DNA of 64,000 nucleotides from Nonomuraea zeae (GTDB lineage Bacteria > Actinomycetota > Actinomycetes > Streptosporangiales > Streptosporangiaceae). The DNA is taken from assembly GCF_005889725.1 (NCBI RefSeq), contig NZ_VCKX01000014.1, positions 25,377 through 89,376 of the forward strand, in the 5' to 3' direction. Under the pieces are notes generated by a model that worked only from the letters and a program-made list of their open reading frames with translations, did not search any database and had not been told where the DNA came from. Below are positions 47,099 through 57,381 of the stretch, piece by piece. How positions within the stretch are numbered: position 1 is the first letter of the stretch; each line of letters begins with the position of its first letter. A program made the position numbers and the translations under genes.

Positions 47099-47919
47099 GT
47101 GGGCCTCCCGTTAAAGGTAGTACCCCCCACTGGTGCGACTTCGACCACATCGATCTCCGGGCCCAGAAAACGTCGCCCGAGCCGGGCGAAGAGCAGAGAG
47201 TCGCCGGTGGCGCGGAAGCGGTGCCGGGGGGTGGCCTCGCCTCCCGCCGCCAGGTCGCGGTCGTGCAGGATCCGATAGACGTCCTTGGCCGTCTCTTCGG
47301 CGCTGGAGACCAGCGTGACCCCGTCACCGGCGACATAGGAGATGGCGCCGGTGAGGAGCGGGTAGTGGGTGCAGCCGAGGATGAGGGTGTCGCACCCCGC
47401 CGCCCTGATGGGCTCCAGGTATTCGCGTACGACCTCGATGAGCTCCTCGCTCGTCGTCTCTCCTCGTTCGACGTACTCCACCAGGCGTGGGGCGGCCACG
47501 CCGGTGAGCTGGACGTCGGGTGCCGCGGTGAAGGCGTCGTGATAGGCCATCGAGTCGATGGTGGCCCTGGTGGCGATCACGCCGACCCTTCCGGTGCGGG
47601 TGGCTCGCACCGCGCGCCTGGTGGCGGGCTGGATCACCTCGACGACCGGTACGTCATAGCGCTCGCGGGCGTCGCGCAGCACGGCGGCACTGGCGCTGTT
47701 GCACGCGATCACGAGCATCTTGACGTCGGCCTCGACGAGGTGATCCATCACCTCCAAGGCGTAGGCACGCACCTCCGCGAGGCTTCTCGGCCCGTACGGC
47801 TGACGGGCCGTGTCGGCCACGTACGTGATCGATTCGTGGGGCAACTGGTCGATGATCGCTCTGGCGACCGTCAAGCCGCCGACCCCGCTGTCGAAGATCC
47901 CAATACTCGCGTCCGGCAC
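47095..47919 (-). CDS. murI: glutamate racemase
   Basis: Produces D-glutamate for peptidoglycan; 274 residues, cofactor-independent. The catalytic Cys pair is in VIACNSASA and [24 protein letters not shown] at the N-terminus and RQPYGPRS complete the signature. The GTG at 47919 is 7 nt after TACCCT (revcomp of 47927-47932), so the mRNA is probably leaderless. It leads an operon with the MBL-fold gene. Confidence 0.96.
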   Translation of the reverse strand: MPDASIGIFDSGVGGLTVARAIIDQLPHESITYVADTARQPYGPRSLAEVRAYALEVMDHLVEADVKMLVIACNSASAAVLRDARERYDVPVVEVIQPATRRAVRATRTGRVGVIATRATIDSMAYHDAFTAAPDVQLTGVAAPRLVEYVERGETTSEELIEVVREYLEPIRAAGCDTLILGCTHYPLLTGAISYVAGDGVTLVSSAEETAKDVYRILHDRDLAAGGEATPRHRFRATGDSLLFARLGRRFLGPEIDVVEVAPVGGTTFNGRPT

Positions 47920-47962
47920 GCATTAGAGGGTAGGCGACCTGCACGATCAACACTGCGTAAGA

Positions 47963-47989
47963 ATGCTCACAGGTGCGACTCGTGAGCAT
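47963..47989. promoter_or_regulatory. inverted repeat upstream of murI
   Basis: ATGCTCAC-N11-GTGAGCAT, 8-bp arms, about 30 bp upstream of the murI -10 region and close to the end of the thioesterase gene at 48033. It could be a regulator site for murI or a transcript-end hairpin of the upstream gene. Confidence 0.4.
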
Positions 47990-48032
47990 GATGCGGTGTT
48001 GTCTTTGTCACATCCCCGCATGTGAGAGGCGC

Positions 48033-48824
48033 TCAGCCGCGTCCCACCCGGGCGAGCTGGCGCGCCTGGGCGACGAGCCGGCCGGTCGAGTCGCGCACCT
48101 CGACCTCCTCGTCGAACCACCCGTCGGAGATCAGCCGCCCGCTGCCGAGCAGGGTGAGCCAGCCGGGCGCGGGCAGGGCGCGCAGGTGCCAGGTGAGGTC
48201 CACGGTGGGCGCCCAGCCCCGCATGCCGGCCGAGAACACCACGGGGGGCAGCGCGTCCACGGCCAGCGCCAGCACGTACGGGTCCGCGTCCTGGGGCTCG
48301 GTCATCCTGAAGTACGCCCGCGACTCCGGCCGGCCGGACGGCTCGCCCTTCAGCCAGCCGATCGTGGGCGGGTCGAAGAGCAGCTCCATCTGGGCGTTCA
48401 GCGTCATGCCCGACTCCGGCTTGGGGATCGGCAGCTTGACGCACTCCTCGATCGGCGGCATGGCGGCGGACGGCGCGTCGGCGTAGACCGGCTCCACCTC
48501 GTTGAGCGTGGCGGTGGTGATCAGGCCCTCGATCTTCGCCGTGCCGTCCTGCACGAGCGTGGCCCGGGCGAAGGCGGCCGTCCTGCCCGCCTTGAGCGGC
48601 TCCACCCTGACCTGCGCGGGCCCGGGGACCGGCGCCTTCAGGAACTGCGCGGTCGTGCTCACCGGGTGCTCGAACGGGGTGGCGTCCACCGCCGCCCGCA
48701 GGATCACGGCCATCAGGTAGCCGCCGTTGAGCGGGCCGCCGATCGAATAGCCGGGGTCCAGGCACACGTCATAGGTGTTCTCGTCGACCCGGATCGCCTG
48801 CGTGGCCTCGTCGAACTTGGTCAT
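48033..48824 (-). CDS. acyl-CoA thioesterase-like double-hotdog protein
   Basis: 263 residues of the TesB-like double hot-dog type (4HBT_3). The first hot-dog lies at about 15-110 (GYSIGGPLNGGYLMAVILRA, TTAQFLKAPVPG) and the second at about 130-258 (VDALPPVVFSAGMRGWAPTV, DLTWHLRALPAPGWL). It would hydrolyse acyl-CoA, but the chain specificity is unknown. The start is the ATG at 48824 (GAGGCAGG 6 nt upstream); the in-frame codon at 48839 is less likely. It is monocistronic, behind an AT-rich promoter region (TATAGT on its strand near 48850). Confidence 0.82.
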   Translation of the reverse strand: MTKFDEATQAIRVDENTYDVCLDPGYSIGGPLNGGYLMAVILRAAVDATPFEHPVSTTAQFLKAPVPGPAQVRVEPLKAGRTAAFARATLVQDGTAKIEGLITTATLNEVEPVYADAPSAAMPPIEECVKLPIPKPESGMTLNAQMELLFDPPTIGWLKGEPSGRPESRAYFRMTEPQDADPYVLALAVDALPPVVFSAGMRGWAPTVDLTWHLRALPAPGWLTLLGSGRLISDGWFDEEVEVRDSTGRLVAQARQLARVGRG

Positions 48825-48981
48825 CCGCGCCTGCCTCAAATCTGGAACTATATTCTAGTAACCCCATACCTTACGGCGGGCCGCGCCCGGCGGCCTAGCG
48901 CAGTACCGGGATCTGTCCGGCGGCATCCCGCTATCAGCGCGCCTACCTGCGAAAACGTGATTCGACTGAGAAAGTTCGATC

Positions 48982-49308
48982 ATGGCAAGTGTCACCGAAC
49001 TCATCGGTCAGTCCGTCTGGGACTCCAATGGGGTGTGGGTCGGTTTCGTGGTGGACATCCGGGTGGTGAAGCACAAGGGCGAGCTTCAGCAGAGCCACAC
49101 GGTCTACGGTCTCGTCGTCTCGAGCCTGCGTGCTCCGCTCCTGCTCGGCCTCACGCGCGACCGCCATGGACGCTCCGCGTGGTTCTCACGGATGCTGGCG
49201 CGGATCGTCTACGCGGGGTGCACGTTCGTGCCGTGGGAGAGCGTGGCCGACTACGGCGGCGGCGAGGTGCACATCGACGTGCTCAGAAATGAGCTCAGCC
49301 GGGTCTGA
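48982..49308 (+). CDS. PRC-barrel-like protein
   Basis: 108 residues. The N-terminal GQSVWDSNGVWVGFVVDIRV fits the PRC-barrel pattern of a small beta-barrel found in ribosome-maturation and photosynthetic proteins, followed by YGLVVSSLRAPLLLGLTRDR. Actinobacterial members are of unknown function. No Shine-Dalgarno sequence precedes the ATG. Confidence 0.6.
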   Translation: MASVTELIGQSVWDSNGVWVGFVVDIRVVKHKGELQQSHTVYGLVVSSLRAPLLLGLTRDRHGRSAWFSRMLARIVYAGCTFVPWESVADYGGGEVHIDVLRNELSRV

Positions 49309-49393
49309 ATCGAACTTCAGTACATTGCAAGCGGCCATCTAGCAACATCAGCTACCTTCTCTGTGGTCAAAAGTCCACATTGTGAGTTGAGTG

Positions 49394-51385
49394 ATGTCTG
49401 CGAATAATCCCCCATATGGCCAGGATCCTGACCGGACCACGGCGTACAACTGGAATCAGGGGCAGCAGCAGGAGCACCCCGAGACGATGCCGCTGTCACA
49501 GCCGTACCCGCCGCAGCAGCCATACCAGCAGCAGGACCAGTACGGCCAGCAGCCCGCGCAAGGGCAGGGGGGCTATGGTCAGCAGCAGCCGTCCTATGGC
49601 CACCAGCAGCAGCCGTACAACCCGCAGCCGGCCTACGGCCAGCAGCCTTCCTACGGCGCTCAGCAAGGCTACGACCAGCAGGGATACAGCCAGCAGGGGT
49701 ACGGCCAGCAAGGATATGGCCAGCAGGGCTACAGCCAGCCGAGCCAGCCGAGTCAGCCGAACTGGCAGCAGGGCCAGCAGCAGCCGCAGGACCAGTACGC
49801 GCAGGGCGGCTGGCAGCAGGAGCAGAGCTGGCAGCAGCAACAGCAACCTCAGCAGGGCTGGCAGCAGGAGCAGCAGGGCTGGCCGCAGGACCAGTACGCG
49901 CAGGGCGGCTGGCAGCAGCAGGGCCCCGAGGGCTTCGGCCCCGGCGAGCCGGCCAAGAAGGGCCGCAAGACCTGGGTGATCGCCGCCGCGGCGGCGCTCG
50001 CGGTGGTGCTGCTCGGCGGCGGCGCGGTGTGGGCGGTCGGCGCCATCGGCGGCGGCGGCACGCAGCCGAACGACGTCCTGCCCGTCAACTCGATCGCCTA
50101 CGCCCGGATCGACCTGGACCCGGCCGCGAACCAGAAGCTGGCGCTGTTCCAGCTGGCCAGGAAGTTCACGGTCACCAAGGAGTCCTTCTCCGGCGAGGAC
50201 CCGCGCAAGGCGCTGTTCGACTCTCTCAACGCCGACTCCGACAACAAGGTCGACTTCGCCAAGGACGTCGACCCGTGGCTGGGCAACCGGATCGGCGTCG
50301 CCGCCGTCCCCTCCGGCAAGGAGGAGCCCGACTACGCGGTGGCCGTGCAGATCAAGGACGAGGCGCAGGCCAAGACCGGCATCGCCAAGCTCATGGACGG
50401 CGACAAGTACGGCATCGCCTTCCGCGACGACTACGCGCTGATCACCGAGACGCAGCAGCTCGCCGACAAGTACGCGCAGGCCGACGGCAGCCTCGCCGAC
50501 AACGCCGAGTTCAGCGACGACATGGGCGCGGTGGGCGAGCAGGGCGTTCTGTCGTTCTGGGCCGACCTCGGCGGCCTGATGGACCTGGCCAAGAAGGAGG
50601 TCACCGCCGACCAGGCGGCGTACCTCGACAAGATCAAGAACGCCCGGTTCGCCGGCGCGCTGCGCTTCGACAGCGCCTACGTCGAGCTGGCCGGCGTCGT
50701 ACGGGGCGCCAAGGGGATGACCCCGGAGGGCGACCTGCCCGTGGCGAACATCGGCACGCTGCCCGGCACCACGGCCGGCGCCCTGTCGATCTCCGGCCTC
50801 GACCAGATCGTCAAGAAGCAGTGGGCCGAGATCGAGAAGCAGGCCACGGCGGCGGGGGCCGCGGAGGTCAAGCAGCTCCTCGATTCCGCCAAGACGCAGT
50901 ACGGGCTGGAGCTGCCCGGCGACCTGGCCACGGCCGTCGGCCAGAACCTCACGATCGCCGTGGACAGCCAGGGCCTGGACAGCGACCAGATCAAGGGCGG
51001 CGTGCGCATCGTCACCGACCCGGCCAAGGCGCAGGCGATCGTCGACAAGATCCAACAGGCGATGACCGCCAGCGGCCAGCCCGCGCCGCAGATCGCCAAG
51101 GTCGCCGGCGACGGCGTGTTCACCGTGGCGACGACGGACGAGTACGCCAAGAAGCTCGCGGAGGAGGGCACGCTGGGCGAGTCGGAGACGTTCAAGACGG
51201 CCATCGCCGACGCGGACGACGCCAGCTACGCGCTCTTCGTGGATCTGGACAAGGTGGAGAACCTCTACCTCAACTCGATGTCGGGCGACGACAAGGCCAA
51301 CGCCCAGGTGCTCAAGGCCGTCGGCCTGAGCGGCAAGCTGAGCGACAGCGAGGCGTCGTTCTCGCTCCGGCTCCTGGTGAACTAG
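49394..51385 (+). CDS. DUF3352 membrane protein with Gln/Tyr/Gly-rich prion-like N-terminus
   Basis: 663 residues. Residues 1 to about 185 are almost entirely Gln, Tyr, Gly, Pro, Ser and Trp, with many YGQQ, GYSQQ and GWQQ units. A basic spacer (KKGRK) leads to one membrane segment (about 194-216, [20 protein letters not shown]). The outside domain (about 225-663) is of the DUF3352 type ([54 protein letters not shown]). The tail is therefore cytoplasmic and, like human FUS-type domains, could phase-separate; this is inference. The start is the ATG at 49394. Function unknown. Confidence 0.8.
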   Translation: MSANNPPYGQDPDRTTAYNWNQGQQQEHPETMPLSQPYPPQQPYQQQDQYGQQPAQGQGGYGQQQPSYGHQQQPYNPQPAYGQQPSYGAQQGYDQQGYSQQGYGQQGYGQQGYSQPSQPSQPNWQQGQQQPQDQYAQGGWQQEQSWQQQQQPQQGWQQEQQGWPQDQYAQGGWQQQGPEGFGPGEPAKKGRKTWVIAAAAALAVVLLGGGAVWAVGAIGGGGTQPNDVLPVNSIAYARIDLDPAANQKLALFQLARKFTVTKESFSGEDPRKALFDSLNADSDNKVDFAKDVDPWLGNRIGVAAVPSGKEEPDYAVAVQIKDEAQAKTGIAKLMDGDKYGIAFRDDYALITETQQLADKYAQADGSLADNAEFSDDMGAVGEQGVLSFWADLGGLMDLAKKEVTADQAAYLDKIKNARFAGALRFDSAYVELAGVVRGAKGMTPEGDLPVANIGTLPGTTAGALSISGLDQIVKKQWAEIEKQATAAGAAEVKQLLDSAKTQYGLELPGDLATAVGQNLTIAVDSQGLDSDQIKGGVRIVTDPAKAQAIVDKIQQAMTASGQPAPQIAKVAGDGVFTVATTDEYAKKLAEEGTLGESETFKTAIADADDASYALFVDLDKVENLYLNSMSGDDKANAQVLKAVGLSGKLSDSEASFSLRLLVN

Positions 51386-51406
51386 CGGGTCACGACCCGA
51401 ACGGCG

Positions 51407-51441
51407 AGGGGCGGCCGGTTCCCGAAGAACCGGCCGCCCCT
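51407..51441. terminator. bidirectional terminator between the DUF3352 gene and cysM
   Basis: Perfect 14-bp stem AGGGGCGGCCGGTT / AACCGGCCGCCCCT with a 7-nt loop, centred between the convergent stops at 51385 and 51455. Confidence 0.85.
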
Positions 51442-51454
51442 CCGCACGTCGTCC

Positions 51455-52676
<1,222 letters not shown>

Positions 52677-52748
52677 CGCGGTCAGTCTCCTCAGGTCATG
52701 TCTTCGTCCCATCGGCAGCAACGCCGACGGCTGGATGTGGATTCCAGG

Positions 52749-52820
52749 TCAGCGACAGTCGTAGACGACGACGGTGGGAGTATGCGCGAAGAGGAAGCTC
52801 TGCACAGCCCTGACCATCAT
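52749..52820 (-). CDS. short ORF between mec and cysO, possible leader peptide
   Basis: 23 codons, starting at the ATG that overlaps the mec stop (ATGA, 52820) and ending at 52749. The peptide begins MMVRAVQSFLF and ends VVVYDCR, so the penultimate residue is Cys. TAAGAT (revcomp of 52828-52833) lies 7 nt before the ATG, consistent with a leaderless transcript starting here. The reading frame ends 72 nt before cysO, with a small hairpin between. Cys-containing leader peptides are known to sense cysteine in actinobacteria. The role here is inferred, and it could simply be noise or a coupling device. Confidence 0.45.
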   Translation of the reverse strand: MMVRAVQSFLFAHTPTVVVYDCR

Positions 52821-53218
52821 GGGAGAAATCTTACCTCTTCCTCCGTAATCACCCCGTCGAGGATCCGGTACGACCGGAACTCCGTCTCGTCCTCTTCCCG
52901 CGTGGAGACCAGGACGTAGTGGGCCTCGGGCTCGGAGGCGTAGGACACGTCCGTACGCGACGGATAGGCCTCGGTGGCCGTGTGGGAGTGGTAGATCACG
53001 ACGGGCTCCTCGTCGCGGTCGTCCATCTCCCGCCAGACCCGCAGCTGCTCCATCGAGTCGAAGCGGTAGAAGGTGGGCGAACGCTCGGCGTTCTCCATCG
53101 GGACGAACCGCTCGGGCACGCCGCCCTTGCCCGCGATGACGCCGCACGCCTCGTCGGGATGATCGGCCCGTGCGTGCGCGACGATCTTGTCCACCAGTTC
53201 CTGCGAGATCGACAGCAT
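52817..53218 (-). CDS. mec: JAMM metallopeptidase releasing cysteine from CysO (Mec)
   Basis: 133 residues, Mov34/MPN-like. The JAMM motif is IYHSHTATEAYPSRTD (His-x-His-x7-Ser-x2-Asp) with a Glu near the N-terminus (DEACGVIAG) as the fourth catalytic residue. In M. tuberculosis, Mec cuts the new cysteine off the CysO C-terminus. Gene order mec - cysO - cysM is conserved. The ATG at 53218 follows the upstream DUF2017 gene by 9 nt. Confidence 0.93.
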   Translation of the reverse strand: MLSISQELVDKIVAHARADHPDEACGVIAGKGGVPERFVPMENAERSPTFYRFDSMEQLRVWREMDDRDEEPVVIYHSHTATEAYPSRTDVSYASEPEAHYVLVSTREEDETEFRSYRILDGVITEEEVRFLP

Positions 53219-53227
53219 GCCCGGAAA

Positions 53228-53752
53228 TTACCAGAGGGCCCGCACCAGGCTGTCCTGGAGGTAGGTCAGCCAGTCGTAGGTGACGAAGGCGGGGTATCGG
53301 GGGTCGTCCTCGGACATCAGGGCGATCTCGTCGTGGACCTCCTCGGTCACGTCGAGCTTGACGCCGAGCGTCAGGCGTACGTCGTTGAGCGCGCGCAGCC
53401 ACGCCTGGGCCTGCTCGGGCGTGAGCTCGGCGCGGCCGGACTTGGCGGTGTCGAAGACGGTCTGCGCGTCGGCCCGCTTGCCGTCGCGCAGCGTGGCCTC
53501 GGTGTAGCGGCGGAACTCGGCGGCTTCCTTGTCGTCCTCGTACGCCGAGGGGAACAGCCGCGCCAGCACCGGGTCCGACGGCTTCGCGGCCTCCCCGATG
53601 CCCAGAGCGCGCTCCAGCGGGTCGTCGCTCGTCTCCCCCGGCGAGACCAGGCCGAGCATCATCGAGACCAGCGAACGCAGCAGCGAGACCTCCGCCGCCT
53701 CGAACTCCGCGATGACCGCGCCGCCCCTGCCCTGCGAGAACCCCGAGCTCAC
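53228..53752 (-). CDS. DUF2017 domain-containing protein
   Basis: 174 residues. AEFEAAEVSLLRSLVSMMLG, DPLERALGI, DPVLARLFPSAYEDD and the end VTYDWLTYLQDSLVRALW match the conserved actinobacterial DUF2017 family (Rv1332-like), always found beside clpS. Function unknown. The GTG at 53752 has GAGG about 8 nt upstream; the codons before it belong to clpS. Highly charged and probably cytoplasmic. Confidence 0.9.
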   Translation of the reverse strand: MSSGFSQGRGGAVIAEFEAAEVSLLRSLVSMMLGLVSPGETSDDPLERALGIGEAAKPSDPVLARLFPSAYEDDKEAAEFRRYTEATLRDGKRADAQTVFDTAKSGRAELTPEQAQAWLRALNDVRLTLGVKLDVTEEVHDEIALMSEDDPRYPAFVTYDWLTYLQDSLVRALW

Positions 53753-53762
53753 CAGTGCCGCC

Positions 53763-54056
53763 TCACTTGACCGAATCCGGCTGGACCGTCGCCCAGAGGC
53801 CGTAGGAGTGGAGAATCTGCACATCGCGTTCCATCTCTTCACGTGTGCCGCTGGACACGACCGCCTTGCCCTTGTGGTGCACGTCCAGCATGAGTTTCTC
53901 GGCCTTCTCCTTGGTGTAGCCGAAGACCGTTTGGAAGACATAGGTCACATAGGACATGAGGTTGACCGGGTCGTTCCAGACGATGGTCACCCACGGCAGA
54001 TCAGGCCGGACGTCCGATGACGGACGCTCGACGGCGATTGGAGCGGTGCTACCCAC
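53763..54056 (-). CDS. clpS: ATP-dependent Clp protease adaptor
   Basis: 97 residues. It binds N-degron substrates and hands them to ClpC/ClpA. The hallmark [16 protein letters not shown] is followed by [20 protein letters not shown] and [10 protein letters not shown]. The GTG at 54056 lacks a ribosome-binding site; the transcript may be leaderless. It is divergent from pncB, from which it is separated by 40 nt. It leads the clpS-DUF2017-mec-cysO-cysM row. Confidence 0.94.
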   Translation of the reverse strand: MGSTAPIAVERPSSDVRPDLPWVTIVWNDPVNLMSYVTYVFQTVFGYTKEKAEKLMLDVHHKGKAVVSSGTREEMERDVQILHSYGLWATVQPDSVK

Positions 54057-54096
54057 ATCCCCGAGTCTGCCCTATCTGAGCCGTAGTCTTCGAGTC

Positions 54097-55386
54097 GTGA
54101 CAATGACCATGAGCACTGCGTTGCTCACAGATCACTATGAGCTGACGATGCTGCAGGCCGCCCTCCGGAGCGGGGCGGCGCACCGGCGCGCCGTTTTCGA
54201 GGTGTTCGCCCGGCACCTGCCGGGCGGGCGGCGCTACGGTGTTGTCGCCGGTACGGGACGTGTCCTGGACGAGCTGGATCGCTTTCGTTTCGGTGACGAG
54301 GAGCTCACCTACCTGCGCCAGAATCAGGTCGTCGACGATGCCACTCTGGCGTTTCTCGCCGATTACCGGTTTTCCGGGAGCATCTACGGCTATCGCGAGG
54401 GCGATCTGTACTTCCCCGCCTCCCCGATCATGGTCGTGGAGGGCACGTTCGCGGAGGCCGTGCTGCTGGAGACCATCGCGCTGTCGATACTGAACCACGA
54501 CTGCGCGATCGCCTCGGCCGCCTCACGCATGGTCAACGCGGCGGGCACCCGGCCGCTCATCGAGATGGGCTCGCGCCGTACGCATGAGAGGGCCGCCGTG
54601 GCCGCCGCACGGGCCGCGTACATCGCCGGGTTCGCCTCCACCTCCAACCTGATGGCCGGACACGTGTACGGCGTCCCCACGGCCGGTACGGCCGCGCACG
54701 CGTTCACGCTCCTGCACGACTCGGAGCGGGCGGCGTTCGAGGCCCAGATCGCCACCCTCGGCCCGGAGACGACGCTGCTGGTGGACACCTACGACGTGCC
54801 GGAGGCGGTGCGCACGGCCGTCGAGCTGGCCGGGCCCAAGCTGGGCGCGGTCCGCATCGACTCGGGCGACCTGGCCGCGGCGGCGCAGGAGGTGCGCGAG
54901 CAGCTCGACGCGCTCGGCGCCTTCAACACCCGCATCCTGGTCACCTCGGACCTGGACGAGTACGCCATCGCCGCGCTCGCCGCCGCCCCCGTGGACGGCT
55001 ACGGCGTGGGCACCTCCCTCGTGACCGGCTCGGGCGTCCCCACGGCCGCGCTGGTCTACAAGCTGGTGGCGCGGGAGACGGCCACGGGCAAGCTGGAGGC
55101 CGTGGCCAAGCGCTCGGTGGGCAAGCCGTCGCGCGGGGGCCGCAAGGAGGCGTACCGGCTGATGGACGAGTCGGGCCACGCCGACACCGAGCTGATCACC
55201 ACCGGCGGGCTCGCCCCCGAAGGCGGCACACCCCTGCTGCACGAGCTGGTCCGCGACGGAGTGGTCGTCGGCAGGGAGCCGCTGACCGCCGCCCGCGCCC
55301 GGCACGCGCAGGCCGTCGCCACACTCCCCCAGGACGCCCTGCACCTGGGCAGGGGGTACGCGGCGATCCCCACGGAATTCGCCTGA
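54097..55386 (+). CDS. pncB: nicotinate phosphoribosyltransferase
   Basis: Makes nicotinate mononucleotide from nicotinate and PRPP in NAD salvage; 429 residues. Motifs: LLTDHYELTMLQAAL, EVFARHLPGGRRYGVVAG, IEMGSRRTHERAA, VDTYDVPEAV and KRSVGKPSRGGRKEAYRL. TAGTCT ends 7 nt before the GTG at 54097, suggesting a leaderless start there; ATGs at 54103 and 54109 are alternatives. Paired with pncA downstream. Confidence 0.95.
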   Translation: MTMTMSTALLTDHYELTMLQAALRSGAAHRRAVFEVFARHLPGGRRYGVVAGTGRVLDELDRFRFGDEELTYLRQNQVVDDATLAFLADYRFSGSIYGYREGDLYFPASPIMVVEGTFAEAVLLETIALSILNHDCAIASAASRMVNAAGTRPLIEMGSRRTHERAAVAAARAAYIAGFASTSNLMAGHVYGVPTAGTAAHAFTLLHDSERAAFEAQIATLGPETTLLVDTYDVPEAVRTAVELAGPKLGAVRIDSGDLAAAAQEVREQLDALGAFNTRILVTSDLDEYAIAALAAAPVDGYGVGTSLVTGSGVPTAALVYKLVARETATGKLEAVAKRSVGKPSRGGRKEAYRLMDESGHADTELITTGGLAPEGGTPLLHELVRDGVVVGREPLTAARARHAQAVATLPQDALHLGRGYAAIPTEFA

Positions 55387-55401
55387 CGTATCGTGCTACA
55401 T

Positions 55402-55971
55402 ATGGGCACCGCGTTGATCATCGTCGATGTGCAGAACGACTTCTGCGAGGGCGGCAGCCTGGCCGTGGCCGGCGGCTCGGAGGTGGCGGCGGCGATCACC
55501 CGCCACGTGGCCGAGCACGGCTACGACCACGTGGTGGCGACCCGCGACCACCACGTGCAGCCGGGCGACCACTTCTCCGCCAGGCCCGACTATGTCTCCA
55601 CCTGGCCCGCGCACTGCGTGGCCGGCACCCCGGGCGCGGACTTCCATCCGTCGTTCGACGTCGCCGGGGTGGAGGAGGTCTTCAGCAAGGGCGCCTACGA
55701 GGCGGCCTACAGCGGGTTCGAGGGCACGTCGGGAGACGGGGTGGCGCTGGCCGACTGGCTCAGTGAGCGCGGGGTGCACGAGGTGGACGTGGTGGGCATC
55801 GCCACCGACCACTGCGTGCGGGCCACGGCGCTCGACGCGGTCAAGAACGGGCTGGCGGTGCGGGTGCTGCTGGATCTGACGGCGGGCGTCTCGCCCACCA
55901 CGACCGAGGCGGCCCTGGCCGAGATGAAGGACGCGGGCGCCGTCCTTCGCGGAGCGCCCCTGCTCGGCTGA
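55402..55971 (+). CDS. pncA: nicotinamidase
   Basis: Hydrolyses nicotinamide to nicotinate, the substrate of PncB; 189 residues. The catalytic triad is Asp in IIVDVQNDF, Lys in FSKGAYEAAY and Cys in ATDHCVRATALDA. ATRDHHVQPGDHFS carries the metal-binding Asp and His residues. The start is the ATG at 55402; TATCGT 7 nt upstream could give a second, leaderless transcript besides read-through from pncB. Confidence 0.94.
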   Translation: MGTALIIVDVQNDFCEGGSLAVAGGSEVAAAITRHVAEHGYDHVVATRDHHVQPGDHFSARPDYVSTWPAHCVAGTPGADFHPSFDVAGVEEVFSKGAYEAAYSGFEGTSGDGVALADWLSERGVHEVDVVGIATDHCVRATALDAVKNGLAVRVLLDLTAGVSPTTTEAALAEMKDAGAVLRGAPLLG

Positions 55972-56132
55972 GACGCCGCCAGGCCGGGCTCCCGGGCGGG
56001 CGTGGGCTTCGTTGATCGCGAAGAGTACACAGTTCGCAACTCTGCGGTGATGTGATATCCAAGAGGGCGAACCCTCTCCGACGCCGGAGTAATACGGAGA
56101 GTCAACTGTTCTCTGACTCGCGGGAGTTCTCC

Positions 56133-56672
56133 ATGCTGGCCGTCTCACTTGGTGTGGCCTGGCTCCTCCTGGCCCCGCTCAGCCTGTGGCTGCTCGTCAA
56201 GGGCACCAACCGGGAGCGAGCGGGCGCGGTCGTGACGCTGGCGCTGCTGGAGTGCGCCACGTTCACGATGGACTCCGCCCTTCACCCGTCCACCCCGTTC
56301 CGGCCCGCGGTGGCGCACGCGCTGCCGGCCGCGCCGCGCGCCTGCGAGGCGGGGTTCCCGGTCCCCCGGTCCGCCCGGGCGGGCAAGGATCTCGTGCTGA
56401 CGTGGGCGGCCGGGCCGCGGGAGTGCGGCACCGCCGAGGCCGCCGTCCGTACCCAGGGCAGGAAGGTGCTGGTCTGGCTGCGCGAGGACCCGCGGCTCGA
56501 CGCGCGCCGGCCGGCGCACGCGCCGGGGCACAAGCACGTGTTCACCCTGCCCGTACGCGTCGAGGACGGCGAGGCCACGCTGACCGTCCCCTTCCACGTC
56601 AAGCCCGGATACATCCCGGTGGACGGGCGCACCGGACGGCGGATCCCGGCGCCGGCCTCCACGAGCCGCTAG
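56133..56672 (+). CDS. membrane-anchored protein of unknown function
   Basis: 179 residues. Two hydrophobic segments at about 1-24 (AVSLGVAWLLLAPLSLWLLV) and 30-45 (AGAVVTLALLECATF) precede an extracytoplasmic domain with strand-rich patterns (GKDLVLTWAAGPRECG, FTLPVRVEDGEATLTVPF). Two Cys residues (ACEAG and RECG) could form a disulfide. The ATG at 56133 has GGGAG 6 nt upstream; open frame extends back to 56052. I do not recognise the family. It is followed by the methyltransferase. Confidence 0.6.
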   Translation: MLAVSLGVAWLLLAPLSLWLLVKGTNRERAGAVVTLALLECATFTMDSALHPSTPFRPAVAHALPAAPRACEAGFPVPRSARAGKDLVLTWAAGPRECGTAEAAVRTQGRKVLVWLREDPRLDARRPAHAPGHKHVFTLPVRVEDGEATLTVPFHVKPGYIPVDGRTGRRIPAPASTSR

Positions 56673-56710
56673 CGAAATGACCCGCGCCGCCTGGAATAGG
56701 GTTCTCCGCC

Positions 56711-57361
56711 ATGACCGAACCCGACTTCCTGCGCAGCACCCGGGCCTCGTACGACGCCGTGGCCGCCGAATACGCCAAGATCTTCCACCACGAGCTGGCG
56801 GGCAAGCCGCTGGACCGGGCGATGTTCGCCGCGTTCGCCGAGCTCGTCCGGGCCGGCGGCGGTCCTGTGGCGGACATCGGGTCGGGGCCGGGGCGCGTCA
56901 CCGAGCACCTGCACGGGCTCGGGCTGGAGGTGTTCGGGGTGGACCTGTCGCCGGAGATGGTGGCGCTGGCCCGGCGCACGCACCCGGGGCTGCGGTTCGA
57001 GGTGGGCTCGATGCTGGCGCTCGACCTTCCCGACGGCGGGCTCGGCGGGCTCGTGGCCAACTACTCGATCATCCACCTCCCGGAGGACCGCCTGCCCGGG
57101 GCGTTCGCGGAGTTCCACCGGGTGCTGGCCCCTGGCGGGCATCTGCTGGTCGCCTTCCAGGTCGGTGACGAGCGCAAGCACCTGACCGAGCGCTTCGGCC
57201 GCCGGATCGACCTGGAGTTCCATCGCCGCCGCCCGGACCACGTCGCGGACCTTCTGGTCAAGGCCGGGTTCGCGATGACGGCCCAGCTGGTGCGCGAGCC
57301 CATGGAGGGGAGCACGGAGCCCACTCAGCAGGCGTGCCTGCTGGCCCGCAGGCCGGCCTGA
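56711..57361 (+). CDS. class I SAM-dependent methyltransferase
   Basis: 216 residues. SAM-binding motif I is PVADIGSGPGRVTEHL, with FGVDLSPEMVALA (motif II), LDLPDGGLGGLVANYSIIHL and the post-motif HRVLAPGGHLLVAF. The Methyltransf_11/25 pattern is clear; the substrate is unknown. TAGGGT ends 8 nt before the ATG at 56711 (leaderless). Confidence 0.88.
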   Translation: MTEPDFLRSTRASYDAVAAEYAKIFHHELAGKPLDRAMFAAFAELVRAGGGPVADIGSGPGRVTEHLHGLGLEVFGVDLSPEMVALARRTHPGLRFEVGSMLALDLPDGGLGGLVANYSIIHLPEDRLPGAFAEFHRVLAPGGHLLVAFQVGDERKHLTERFGRRIDLEFHRRRPDHVADLLVKAGFAMTAQLVREPMEGSTEPTQQACLLARRPA

Positions 57362-57381
57362 CCGCGGGCCCGGAGCCGCGT

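Noticed and set aside
48840..48865. A KstR-like site (GGAACTATATTCTAG) upstream of the thioesterase gene
   Set aside because: Half-site spacing is five bases instead of four and the central bases do not match the KstR consensus.
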